The translations under genes and the position numbers were made by a program. The notes beneath the pieces were generated by a model. That model was not told the origin of the DNA, searched no databases, and saw only the letters and a program-made list of their open reading frames with translations. Positions 50,515 through 60,050 of a stretch of 64,000 bases of DNA are shown here, one piece after another (positions within the stretch are counted from its first letter, which is position 1; each line of letters opens with the position of its first letter). This DNA is from Entomortierella parvispora (Eukaryota; Mortierellomycota; Mortierellomycetes; Mortierellales; Mortierellaceae): positions 1,048,501-1,112,500 of the forward strand of contig OY752144.1 in assembly GCA_963573315.1 (NCBI GenBank), written 5' to 3'.

Positions 50515-52866
50515 CTACTTAGTCGACTTGCTGGCTCTCGTCGTCGGTTTTCCAATGGGCTTTCCAATTGGTTTCCCGACTGCCTTCACAATTGATTTCC
50601 CAGTCGACTTTTTTCTGATTCGGGCGGCCATCTTGAGCGTTATCATCGCCTCCACCTCGGCTCTAGACCGTCCTGATGTTTTCATATACATCTCGATGTC
50701 TACCTCTTCCGGGTCCATATCATCCATAAAGTCATCCTCGTCGAATATGTCATGGGTATTGTCTGCTGCCCTGAAAGCTTCCGCCGCTGCCGAGGCCTCA
50801 TCTGCAGCTTCCCCTGCAGCTGCTGCCGCAGCTGCTTGCCAGGCTTCCTGCTGGGCATGTTCCCATTGCTGACGGGCCTGTTCCTGTGCTAACCAGGCTT
50901 CCTGCTGGCGGGCGTATTCCTGTGCTAACCGGGCCTGTTCTTCTTCTGCCCTGATCATAGCTTGTTGGGCAGCTGCTACCTTCGCCGCCTCTTGCTCCTG
51001 TGCGATCTTGGATGATGTTGCTGTTTGAATATCGGCAGAGGTGGACTCTGCAGTCTGGTTACCGTTGCTGACTGCATTAGTACCCTTGACGGTCTCAGTG
51101 GGACCGCTCGTTCCTGACCCTGCTGCTCCAGAGCTGTTTCCAGATGGTGCAAAGGTCACACTAGCTTTGGTAGCAGTAGGAGTGCTCTTGCTGTTGGATA
51201 CAGCAGAGCCCTCCTCTGTCCCCCTGTTCACGTCCACCCGAGCTTCGGACTCCTTCCTCTGCTCCTGGTGGTCGTCGGTGTTGGCTTTGGCCTTCCCCTT
51301 GCCTTTGCTTCCACCGCCGTCTTCGGGTTTTTTCCCTCCTCCATTGCCTGCTCCACTGGCACTTCCCTGTTGAGTCTTCTTCCTCTCCACAGGGTTGTCC
51401 GAGTCGGATTGCGGGCCAGGACGGGATCTTGTACTGTAAGGACGTTTCTTCTGTCCTACCGTAGTCCATTCCTCCTCATTGTCTCGCTGCGTATTGAGTT
51501 TGTTTGAACCAGCTTTATTGGCTGTGGATTTGTTGCCTGACTGACTATGGGTGTTGACTGTTGGCTGGGTGATTTCAGTGTCCGGAAATGCCTTTACCAT
51601 CATCGCTGTCTCCAACGGCTCTCCTTGATCGACCGACCAAGTGATTGGATGAGGACACTCCCTCCTGATGTGCTCGTCCGTCCCACATCTGTAACAGACC
51701 TTGCCTCCCTTGGGCCAGGTAAACAGAGTGTTTACTCCTGACAGCGCCGCCATCCGGGGCAGCTGCAGGTCCTTGAGCTTTCCAGAGGGGATCTCCAGGA
51801 TGAAATCCACCACTCCTGTCAACGTCTCCTTTGATCCCGTCACATAGTGCGGGTTGATGTATTTGATCTCCCCTGCTTCCTGGAAGATCCGCTTCAATTC
51901 TTTCTCAAGGTCGTCAGGGTCCAACTCAAAGACCGATTCCGCTCGGATTTGAAGTCGAGACCCCGTCGAGTGCACCGCTCTTTCCACTCGGAGACGGACG
52001 CCCTTGACCACCACAGGGGTGACGAGAAATTCCTCCAGGTCCTTTGCATGGAGGAATCCGACAACTGAGATCCCGTATGTATCGTTCTTCAGGACACAGC
52101 GTGCATCTAGGAGTTTGTTCAACTCCAGTTGCAGGTCCTCTGCCCTGACCTTCGTGTTCTCATAAATAATAACCGCCGCTCCCCTTCTAAGCCGTGTAAA
52201 GTGCTGGGGGAGTTGGGCCTGTACCCTGGCCTCGACTCGGCGACGAAGAACCTCCTGACTGCGTTTGGACTCTGCACGGGCACCCGCAGCAAAGGCGTAT
52301 GTCCGAATCGGCATCGGACCCGCCGCGGGCATGGGAGGAATGGGAGCCTGCTCCTCCATCTCCTCATCCCTCAGACCCGAGGGAGATGAAGCGGCAGACT
52401 TCGACGATGATGATGACACAGGACCAGTCCCTCCTGACTGTCCTGCAGGCTTCTCCAAGACTAAAGCCGATTTCAATGGCACCCTACCAGAGGTGGGGCG
52501 TGCGGATGGCTGCCCAGGCTCATCGGCACGACCAGACATGGTAGTGGTGGACAAAGAAGACGGCTCACCCCCAGGGGTGGTCTTGGCCGTTGTGTTGTGG
52601 ACTACGGCGGTCCCTCCTGAACCCCTGCCAGAGGTGGATGATGCGGATGGTCTCCCAAGCCTATCGGCATCATGCGACGTGGCAGGTTGGTTCAGGGGTG
52701 ATCGCTCACCCGCGAGGGTGGTCCTAACGGACGAAATGGGCTGACCCGATGCGGCCGCCTCGGCACTGACACTAGCGTTGGTGGAGATAGATCCCACCCC
52801 CAAAGGGTCTATCCCGGCAACTGTAGTGACCAGATGCGGAGACGCAGGCATGTTGGGGTCGTCCAT
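50515..52866 (-). CDS. Copy E ORF1: CCHC zinc-knuckle protein
   Basis: As in copy B, the upstream start codon is GTG, so the first ATG is 52864-52866, giving 783 aa. The domain content matches copy A ORF1. Confidence 0.88.
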   Translation of the reverse strand: MDDPNMPASPHLVTTVAGIDPLGVGSISTNASVSAEAAASGQPISSVRTTLAGERSPLNQPATSHDADRLGRPSASSTSGRGSGGTAVVHNTTAKTTPGGEPSSLSTTTMSGRADEPGQPSARPTSGRVPLKSALVLEKPAGQSGGTGPVSSSSSKSAASSPSGLRDEEMEEQAPIPPMPAAGPMPIRTYAFAAGARAESKRSQEVLRRRVEARVQAQLPQHFTRLRRGAAVIIYENTKVRAEDLQLELNKLLDARCVLKNDTYGISVVGFLHAKDLEEFLVTPVVVKGVRLRVERAVHSTGSRLQIRAESVFELDPDDLEKELKRIFQEAGEIKYINPHYVTGSKETLTGVVDFILEIPSGKLKDLQLPRMAALSGVNTLFTWPKGGKVCYRCGTDEHIRRECPHPITWSVDQGEPLETAMMVKAFPDTEITQPTVNTHSQSGNKSTANKAGSNKLNTQRDNEEEWTTVGQKKRPYSTRSRPGPQSDSDNPVERKKTQQGSASGAGNGGGKKPEDGGGSKGKGKAKANTDDHQEQRKESEARVDVNRGTEEGSAVSNSKSTPTATKASVTFAPSGNSSGAAGSGTSGPTETVKGTNAVSNGNQTAESTSADIQTATSSKIAQEQEAAKVAAAQQAMIRAEEEQARLAQEYARQQEAWLAQEQARQQWEHAQQEAWQAAAAAAAGEAADEASAAAEAFRAADNTHDIFDEDDFMDDMDPEEVDIEMYMKTSGRSRAEVEAMITLKMAARIRKKSTGKSIVKAVGKPIGKPIGKPTTRASKSTK

Positions 52867-53035
52867 GGTGACGAGTTGTTGATTCACGGTGGTGTGATGG
52901 TCCTTCCCGGAGCTGAGCACTTTGCTAATGACCGACGAAATGCAATGAGCAAAAAAGCGATGAGGATGAACAAAAAACTGAAAGTAACAGTGACTGCTAA
53001 TTCAATTATTTGCGGAACTGGGAAAGAAAGAGTTG

Positions 53036-53059
53036 CTCTACCGATTGAGCTAGCCGGGC
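53036..53059 (-). repeat. tRNA-Lys nt 1-24 fragment at the 5' end of copy E (outer edge of the array)
   Basis: The outermost fragment. To its right the sequence differs from all other junctions (CGTTTGTGC instead of GAAGAGAGAG), so this is the pre-insertion flank of the tRNA locus. The match stops exactly at tRNA nt 1. Confidence 0.93.
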
Positions 53060-53744
53060 CGTTTGTGCTTCTTTTTGGACGAATCACGCGATTTCTCGCT
53101 TCTTTTTTTATATTTTCTCTTGTTTTCGGATGTCTAAGTACCATTGACTGTTGAGACGTTTCTCGAACCCTGGAATTTCGGGCTCTTTCGCGATTTCATG
53201 GCCCTCACATTGTAGCCCCCCCTCCGCAGACCCCAGAAAGCTTTTCAGATTAAAGATTAACCATAGGGATGGCGAGAAATGGCGAAATCTAGTTCGGAGA
53301 ATATCAACAAAATGAAATTTCTTGAATAAAAGTTGTAAAAACAAGAGTCTCGGATAGCCAGAATCAAGAATCGGTTGTGGTGCCTGCAAATCAGGGATCC
53401 AGGGAGCTGGGTTTACCTTACATCACGTAACTTTTGGTCAGGTAGTGTGTGGTTCTTACTTTGCTTCTTGGACTCGTCAACCATCCGAACAGAAAAGAAG
53501 AACTCAGAAAAAAAAAAAAGAAGATATAGACAAGAAAGAAAAAAAAAAGAAAGCCGACACACCAAGCGCGTTTTCCTACCGTTTTCAGTGCACTGTTGCA
53601 TCTCGAGATAGTCTGTGAATCCAAGTAAAATAAGTTCTAATCGAACAAAAAGTCGAGAAGTGGAGGTCGTCCAGACATAGTTGTCTCGGGACTCGAGAGA
53701 AATGGGCGCAATTGATGAGATATGACGAAAATATCGCAAAAAAA
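53060..53744. other. Original 5' flank of the tRNA-Lys locus; no gene seen
   Basis: Non-coding, with A-rich and GAAA-rich tracts at about 53505-53555. The open frames here (for example 53413-53931 minus) are low-complexity or frame shadows. No tRNA structure was found. Confidence 0.5.
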
Positions 53745-53897
53745 TTACTTGTGCTTTTGGAAGGCGTAAGCGACCATGCCCCCTATTGTGATCATGTCCA
53801 TTGCGCCGACTGAAGCTAATTTCATTGTTGGATCCGAGAAGTGCAAAAGACAGCTCAGCTGGGATGTGTTGGCAGATGCGTGAATGTTGGCAATGCC
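53745..53897 (-). CDS. Possible terminal exon of a small single-span membrane protein
   Basis: After an acceptor (GAATTAG) the minus strand reads 50 codons to TAA. It begins GIANIHASANTSQLSCLLHF and ends MDMITIGGMVAYAFQKHK, which looks like a short membrane helix with a basic tail. A first exon could start at the two ATGs near 54030 (MMTLLSRVNHPQTHF) if a GC-AG intron is accepted, giving a ~65-aa protein with a mitochondrial-type N terminus. That join is weak. I do not recognise the protein; it may not be a gene. Confidence 0.3.
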   Translation of the reverse strand, partial: GIANIHASANTSQLSCLLHFSDPTMKLASVGAMDMITIGGMVAYAFQKHK

Positions 53898-54195
53898 CTA
53901 ATTCAACACTGCTCACAAGCCCATTAACCACAAACTAAAATATGTTCCTCCTCGGACCTCGTTCAGAGAAAGGTCCTTGCAAAGTGAGTTTGGGGGTGGT
54001 TGACTCTGCTCAGCAGGGTCATCATATTTATTTTTATTTCATTTTCGTGTGCAGCGAGTGCAGCTAAAAGTGCCCTCACAGAGGTGTTGATTGAAAATAA
54101 GCAGAACAGAAAGAAAGAAACGCGACAAAAACTATAAACAAAACAACAAAAAAAGGAAAGCAAAAAGAGAGAAAGATAACAAGAACACTGCCTTT

Positions 54196-55727
54196 TTAAG
54201 AGACGGGCGACACTGTAGAGCTGGAAAGTGTCAATGACTCGAGCATCCTCAGGGCGGATGATTTCTTGGCCGAGGCTGCCTTCTGGGTGGCAGCTGAAGC
54301 CGCGGCCTCTGCGGCGGCGACCGCCTCAGCCTCGGCAGTCGAACTGGGTGTGGGCTCATGGTCGACAAAGAGAGGCAGCTCAGTGACAATTGGCTCCAAG
54401 TTGACGTCCATGAAATGAACCGTGAACCGAAGTACGTGGGAGATCTCAAGCCAACTCATACCGCGCTCAGTGGGGATCAATTGGAAGTTGTCCAGGTGAA
54501 GATCCAGCTCAAGTGGCTTGTGTCGTCCAAAGTCCATATCGTTCTCATCGTTCGAGATCTTTTTGATGGAAGAGACGAGTCTGGATGCATTCACATTGCA
54601 AGGCACACCGGGCTCGTGTCTGCGTGCAGAAAAAAAAAGTGAGCGTGAGTAAGAGCGAGGACACTGCCCAATTAAGAAATTTAGGGTCATGCGACGTAAA
54701 CAGGACTTCGCCAAGCCCATCCCGAAAAAGAGCGAAGGCTAGGCATGCGGGATTTTGAGGCTGTCCCTGGTCAATTTAAATCTCCTCCCCTTGCTCCTTT
54801 TTTTTTTTTCTTTTTTTTCTTCAAATGAGTGCTCACTGCCCTTCCATCGTCATGCCCAACCACACGTTGAACGGAAAGAAAAAGAAAAAGGGTGCATAGC
54901 AGAGTACTTACGCATTCGGTACATTGGTGTGTGGGTATCGGGTGTGGTATCGAATATCTTCTGTCTGGACGATGGCGCAGTCCACTTCTTTGATCATGAA
55001 GCCCTTATTACGAGCCTTTGTCTCCACCAGGGCCTTGAGTTGATCCTGTCCTAGAGCGATTCTGGAGGGAATGGTGATCTTGCTTCGAAAGTCGCCAGGC
55101 ATGTCGGTTGAGGCCATGACAGTGGGCTCCTTTGGACCTAGAGCTGCCATGGGTCTCTGGACCGCCAACTCATGTTTGACCGTTTTGGAGGTCGACAGAA
55201 TAAAGTCTCGTTGGACTGTGGCGACAATTTCGTACTTCCAGTCAATGTAGTGAGTGTCGAGCTTGTTTAAAAGAGTTGGGGGCAAGTCCGCAGGCCGTGG
55301 GATATCAATGCGGAAGGGCAAGAGCTGCCTTCCAGAATCGTCGAAATGAATCGTCCCATGGCCCTCGGTATCGTTGGCAGCGATCAGATCAACCGTCGTT
55401 TCCACAAGTCGTTCACGGACTACGTTATGTTTCGCTGAATCAATATTCAGGGCTACGCCAACTGTTATGAAGAGAAAAAAGAAAACAAAATCGCGTCAAT
55501 AAAAAAGAGCGGCGACTGAAGGAACTCGTGAGAGCCAACCAATTTGACCTATTATAAAAACACCTACTGTTGCCAACAATAGAGATGTCGGCCACCTTGA
55601 ACGTCTCGGGATTGTCTAGCTGGAACACAATGGACCCGCTGATGGTTTGTGCGCGCTTCTGCTGTAAGTCAAGAAGAACTTGAAATGGCTCGGCAGTGTT
55701 CAACTCGATGTCGAATGTATAACCCAT
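54196..55727 (-). CDS. Arrestin-like domain protein
   Basis: Exons 55727-55568, 55461-54912 and 54619-54196 join to 377 aa, with GT-AG introns. The N-terminal arrestin fold includes MGYTFDIELN, AQTISGSIVFQLDNPETFKV and LLPFRIDIPRPADLPPTLLN, then YIDWKYEIVATVQRD, the typical arrestin strand ending in a Trp-Lys-Tyr motif. The C-terminal fold includes KPLELDLHLDNFQLIPTERG and WLEISHVLRFTVHFMD. The tail is an Ala/Glu-rich helix (about 315-350) with no PPxY motif, so direct binding to Nedd4/Rsp5-type ligases is not predicted. Fungal arrestin-fold proteins usually act in membrane-protein trafficking. It lies in tandem with a second arrestin gene, probably an old duplication given low similarity. 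Which arrestin subfamily it belongs to is open. Confidence 0.82.
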
Positions 55728-55918
55728 AGCGAAAACGATTAGAAGGGAGGACGTGAAGGGGAGTGATCCGAGCTGGCAAGACTGGGAGGAGCAGAGAGTA
55801 GGGAAAGGTGCAACTGGTGAAGAAAAAGGGGATGGATGAGAAGAGGAGCGGAAGAGAAAGAATAGAATGGCAGGGATGAGAGGCAACCTTTTTATGTCAA
55901 GTCCTGTTGCGGCGCAGG

Positions 55919-55950
<32 letters not shown>

Positions 55951-57106
55951 AGAGGTGGCAAAGTAAACGACAAGCAAAGCATGGGAGGACAAGAGCTCAC
56001 TCTCCCCAATTGTGATGTCTCTCCTGCATTTGCTCACTCGATCGGGATCAAAGAAGAAGTGGAGACCCCCCTCCCAACTTTCCCTTCCCTTCTTTTAGTG
56101 TGAGCATTGGTCCAATTCGGATTTGAAGGAGTCAAAAAGCAATCGCTCCCTTTGCTGCTCCTCGGCACCTGATCGCCAGCGTAACGGCCAATTCTCTTCT
56201 CTACTTCATCGCTGGCAGTCTTCAACCCTTTTTCGTGTCAGCCTGTCGGCCCTCCGTCATTGTCTTGGGTGTCCAGCTTAAGGACTCTGGCCTTTCCTAT
56301 GACAACCCAAGATGCAGTGACACGTTTTTCTTAACCAAGATAGACAGCTGCATTGTGAGGTCATCACCGCTGTCAAGGGTCTTGAATTTTTCATGGTCAG
56401 TCGACGTTCACCTGGTAGCTGAGTCCTATATTTCCAATTTCCAACAAGTGTCGCTGCTGTCAAAAAATCTATGAACTCTAAGCCCAACCACACATGGTCA
56501 AGCATTCCGCTCTCTGCTTAAAAAAAAACTTTCCCATGTGGCGGCGCACAAGGAATTGTGATTCCCGACTTTTGGTTGTTGCCACCATATCTCTCCGCGG
56601 ATGTGTATGGTTTGTTGTGTGTGTATATTCTGGTGGCGAGGGAGGACAATGGGGGTGCTTGGAGGCAGGCAGACAGGCACGGGTTTACCAGCCCCTCTCT
56701 GCCCTGTCGCTCTTCCGCTGATCTCCGCCCTCTCTTCCCTCTTCTCTCTACTCTTTCTGGGCGTAAACCAAGGACGTGACACTGGAGAATAGAGCGGTAT
56801 CAACTTTGTTCCGAATTAGCTACTAGGCTGCAGCGTACAAAACCGGGGTTTGTTCATGTACATTTCTTGTTGACGGTTTCCTGGTAAACCCTGTACCAGC
56901 CGAAAGGAAGATTGTCCGGAAAACAGGGCTCATCAATGCTATGAGTCCGCTTTGCAGTTTGTTACAACCACCACGTTTTTGTTGTTTATAAATACGAAAA
57001 TATGATTATAATAATGATATTTTTACTGCAAAACCGCACGACATCTCTGGATCATCTTTTCATGAAAAAAATGTTGAGGCGGTGAGAATCAGGGCGTGGT
57101 AGGATA
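55728..57106. other. Intergenic region between the two arrestin genes
   Basis: About 1.4 kb. It holds the upstream region of the 377-aa arrestin gene, with a run of 29 A at 55919-55947, and the 3' flank of the other arrestin gene. Short open frames here have no family features. I see no RNA gene. Confidence 0.45.
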
Positions 57107-58558
57107 TTACTTTTCCGCCGGATAAGACGCAGGCTGATCTCCGTCATTCTCATACATTGGTGGCAGACTGTCCGTCATGTCTGGGACAACTGGTTCCCGT
57201 TCCGGATAGAGGTCAAAATGGAGTTGAGCTGGCGTCATCCTATTTGTGTTCGAATCCAAAAGAATCGAATGACCGACATCGACCCCGTAGTCGGGAGGAT
57301 GGATATCGTGTTCTGCCGGTTCTTGGAAAATCCACATTTCTTCGTCAAGCGTATGACCAATCTGAAGAGGAGCAATTACTGAGAAACTCTTCACGGCTGG
57401 ATCCACAAAGTTAACGGTAATGCGAACACCATGTTTGATTTGTAGCCAACCAACACTCTCGGTCGGCTGGAACTCTGAGGGAAGAAGCTGAATGTCAAAT
57501 TCCACAGGATACTCGCGTCCCCAGAAAGTAGAAAACTCTTCCTGGTCAGGGTGAGAGATCTTGGCAACTTTGCTGACCGGCTTTGTGTTGTTCGTGTTGA
57601 CTAGCGGTGCGGAAGCGTCCTTGTTCTTTTCGTACCTTAAGTGCTCGTCTCCCTGATTAGGGAATCTACACATGTCATTGATGGACAAGGGTGGCCACAT
57701 TGGGTTAGATATCTCAAGGTGTCACATTGTTTCAAAGTGCAAAAAAAGGGTTTGATTGAACTTACAGGTTGCGAAGGCTCTTGAGAGATTCTTCAACTAC
57801 TTTGGAAGTGAAGCGGACGACCTCCGTCTGGGTGATAGAAACCTCAAGATCCTTTACCTTGTACTTGTCGGAAAGTGGGTGTAGAAATGCGTTGATTCTC
57901 ACATTGTGGTCCCCAAAGGGGACGAACTTTGGTCCATCGAGCGAGCACTCAAACGCGCCTTCGCGCTTTCCTGAGCATCGCATTCTTGCGCCATCGGAAG
58001 GCACTGCATGAAAGCGCTTGAGCTTGATTTCTTGATGAACGATTTTGCGGCGAATAAACAGGCTAGTGGGAAAAGCGCACGTCCTGATTGCGTACTTCCA
58101 GCTGAGGGACGTGTCTTTCAGTTTTGCGCTATCTGTCGCCGGCAGGTCGCTGGGGAGGGATAACGTGAACGGATAGGAGTAGTTACCCGGCTTGTATTGC
58201 GTCGGGGTGTCAATGGCATGAAATTCCACAGTGAAGATGGGCGCAGGGTCGCTCCTGGTAACGACAGCAATTGTGGCATAGTCAACCGTTACTAGAGAAA
58301 ATGTAAAGCGAAAGTTAGTAAAGAACCGCATGATTGCGTGGGAGGAGACAGAAACAGAGACGCATAGAGACAGCGAGAAATGGACTAACCTTCCGCCACG
58401 AACGAGACATAGAGCTGCTTCAGCTGCATTGGCTTGAAGACGACAAGATTCACCTTTCCTGAAACCTGTTGCTGCCCTGTTTCGCTGCCTGGTCCGAGAA
58501 GGTGAATTTCATGTGGTACTTTTGTATCCAGGGCTGTTTCGATAATAAAGGCACTCAT
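57107..58558 (-). CDS. Alpha-arrestin with two PPxY motifs
   Basis: Exons 58558-58390, 58291-57766 and 57665-57107 join to 417 aa, with GT-AG introns. The arrestin N fold includes GKVNLVVFKPMQLKQLYVSF and YSYPFTLSLPSDLPATDSAK, followed by LSWKYAIRTCAF. The C fold includes GREYPVEFDIQLLPSEFQPT and GWLQIKHGVRITVNFVD. Two PPxY motifs sit in the tail, PPDY at 355-358 and PPMY at 400-403. These recruit WW domains of Rsp5/Nedd4 ubiquitin ligases, which fits an alpha-arrestin adaptor that marks plasma-membrane transporters for endocytosis. The start ATG (58556-58558) leads straight into the first strand (SAFIIETALD). The gene lies upstream of the other arrestin gene on the same strand. Confidence 0.85.
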
Positions 58559-59210
58559 GTCGGGTTGGCGGATGCAATGAGGGCTGCAATGAGGAAGGGT
58601 GCAAACGATGGGAATGGAGAGCATGTTTTCAGGGCGTGCACTGTCCCTTTTATGGCTTACCTTGGCCCGCGCCCTTGTTGACTCAACATCATCGGGTGCT
58701 TCGTTGTTGGTCAAATCACTGTTGCGATTCTCCCGTCTTCACCGTGCTCATAAACAAACTCGCATGTTTTCCTCATCACTTGGCATCCCGTGAGCGAAGT
58801 CAAAAAAAGGCCTCATTTCGCTTCGCCGCCCTCTAGTTTCCACAGGACTCTCCCAAGCGCTGAAAGAGGTGGTCAAAGAACGCGGCGCGAGTTTTGTTTA
58901 TTCGAACCTCTTGCGCTCACCTGCAGCGATCCTTCCACCCTTCCAAAAATGAGAAGAGAATAAAAGGAAGAAGTGTTCTTTGCAGAATCCCGGAGGATAC
59001 ACTTTGCCACTTTGGGTTCAAGAGTCAGATGCTCGAGTTCTTCCGTAGACATTTTTCATGTAATTGAGTTCGCCCAGTTGGGCTATTTAGTGCACATGTG
59101 CGACCAAGGTTCTACTTCAATCTCTAGCTGTCGACTTTGAGCCCTTCTCTGGCAGGGCAGCAGACCTGCATACCCAACTGAGAGCAGTGCAAACCATGGA
59201 TCGGCAGATC
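58559..59210. other. Intergenic region
   Basis: Upstream region of the alpha-arrestin gene and 3' flank of the methyltransferase gene. No additional gene was recognised. Confidence 0.5.
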
Positions 59211-59888
59211 CTATGGCTTTTTCTCGTAGATCCAAATTCCTTCTTGAGAATCCTCAACGCTGCAGTGAAGTCCCTTCAGATGCTTGAGATCAAACACCAA
59301 GGCTACAATCCTCACCCCACGTTCAAACTCCTGAACCAACCAGTCTTCCATGTCAGAGCCGCCCTCGGGTGAGAGAAAGACAATAATCACTGTCCATTCT
59401 TTGGACAACATCGTAGACGATTCCCGCCAATTGGTCAAATCCGCTTGCAAAAAAGTAATCTTTCCTTCCTTGACCAGATCCTGGGCCAACTCTGTTGACT
59501 TGTCGACCAGATCCTGCTCGTATTCGATCCCAATGGCTTTTTGAGCACCGAAAAATGAAACGGCTGCAAAACAAAAGCGACCATCTCCCGATCCAACGTC
59601 CAGCACCCGATCCGAAGAGTTGATATGAGCCATCTCCAAGGCCACAAGGACACGGCGAGTTGATGTGGGGATAAATGGGGCGTAGGTAGTATCAACCCCT
59701 TCGATCCAGAGCGGGAACTCGGATTCCCCTTCGTCATAGTCCGGATATTGCCTCTTGAAAGATTCGATCTGTTCTGGGCTTAGCGAGGCCACTGTAGTGG
59801 TGGCAGCAGTAGCGTTGGTCATGCCAGTTTTCGGAGATGAGCATGAAGTCGCTGTGTTGACGGTTGAGTCTGATATTGATGGGAGCAT
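59211..59888 (-). CDS. SAM-dependent methyltransferase (FAM173-like)
   Basis: Single exon, 225 aa from the ATG at 59886-59888. Upstream in-frame codons have no ATG. After a Ser/Thr/Ala-rich leader, APFIPTSTRRVLVALEMA precedes the SAM-binding loop RVLDVGSGDGRFCFAA (about 94-109). Next come the acidic strand-2 end AIGIEYEQDLVDKS, then ITFLQADLTNW and a post-IV strand TVIIVFLSP. A short segment before the GSGDGR loop and YLLP/FLSP-type motifs are features of the FAM173 (ATPSCKMT) lysine methyltransferases of mitochondria. The substrate cannot be read from the sequence. A membrane segment like that of animal ATPSCKMT is not obvious. Another Rossmann methyltransferase family remains possible. Confidence 0.78.
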   Translation of the reverse strand: MLPSISDSTVNTATSCSSPKTGMTNATAATTTVASLSPEQIESFKRQYPDYDEGESEFPLWIEGVDTTYAPFIPTSTRRVLVALEMAHINSSDRVLDVGSGDGRFCFAAVSFFGAQKAIGIEYEQDLVDKSTELAQDLVKEGKITFLQADLTNWRESSTMLSKEWTVIIVFLSPEGGSDMEDWLVQEFERGVRIVALVFDLKHLKGLHCSVEDSQEGIWIYEKKP

Positions 59889-60050
59889 GGTTGATGTTGT
59901 TTGTACGATTGTAATGAGGCAATGTAGAATGTAGATCAAAAAAAGGCATGCAGATTTTTTTTTTATTTTTGTTGTTGAAAAAAAAAAGTAGTCTTAAATT
60001 ACCCTAGATTTCGCGGCGGATCACGTGGAAACGCGTTGTTTTTTTCTTGA

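Larger units (their letters stand above)
45922..53035 (-). mobile_element. tRNA-Lys-targeted non-LTR retrotransposon, copy E (body)
   Basis: The main 7114 bp of copy E; its last 108 bp are at 36038-36145. It is the most diverged copy, with about ten private substitutions seen by eye (for example 47381, 47660, 48832, 49363). It lies farthest from the tRNA, next to what must be the original 5' flank of the tRNA gene. Both are expected for the first insertion. Both ORFs remain open, but the 3' UTR is split by element D. Confidence 0.94.

Noticed and set aside
14291-53059. LTR retrotransposon or simple segmental tandem duplication as the explanation of the array
   Set aside because: There are no long terminal repeats, integrase or protease. 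The ORFs are APE-RT. The 24-nt tRNA fragments at all 5' ends, with a full tRNA at only one end, are better explained by insertion with target duplication, though later unequal exchange is not excluded.
53413-53931. 172-aa minus-strand open frame
   Set aside because: Its second half translates an A/GAAA-rich tract to Phe/Leu/Ser. The plausible exon at 53745-53897 is in another frame.
55919-55947. Run of 29 A as a retroposon tail
   Set aside because: I found no upstream retroposon-like sequence and no flanking direct repeat. It is more likely a simple homopolymer near the arrestin promoter.
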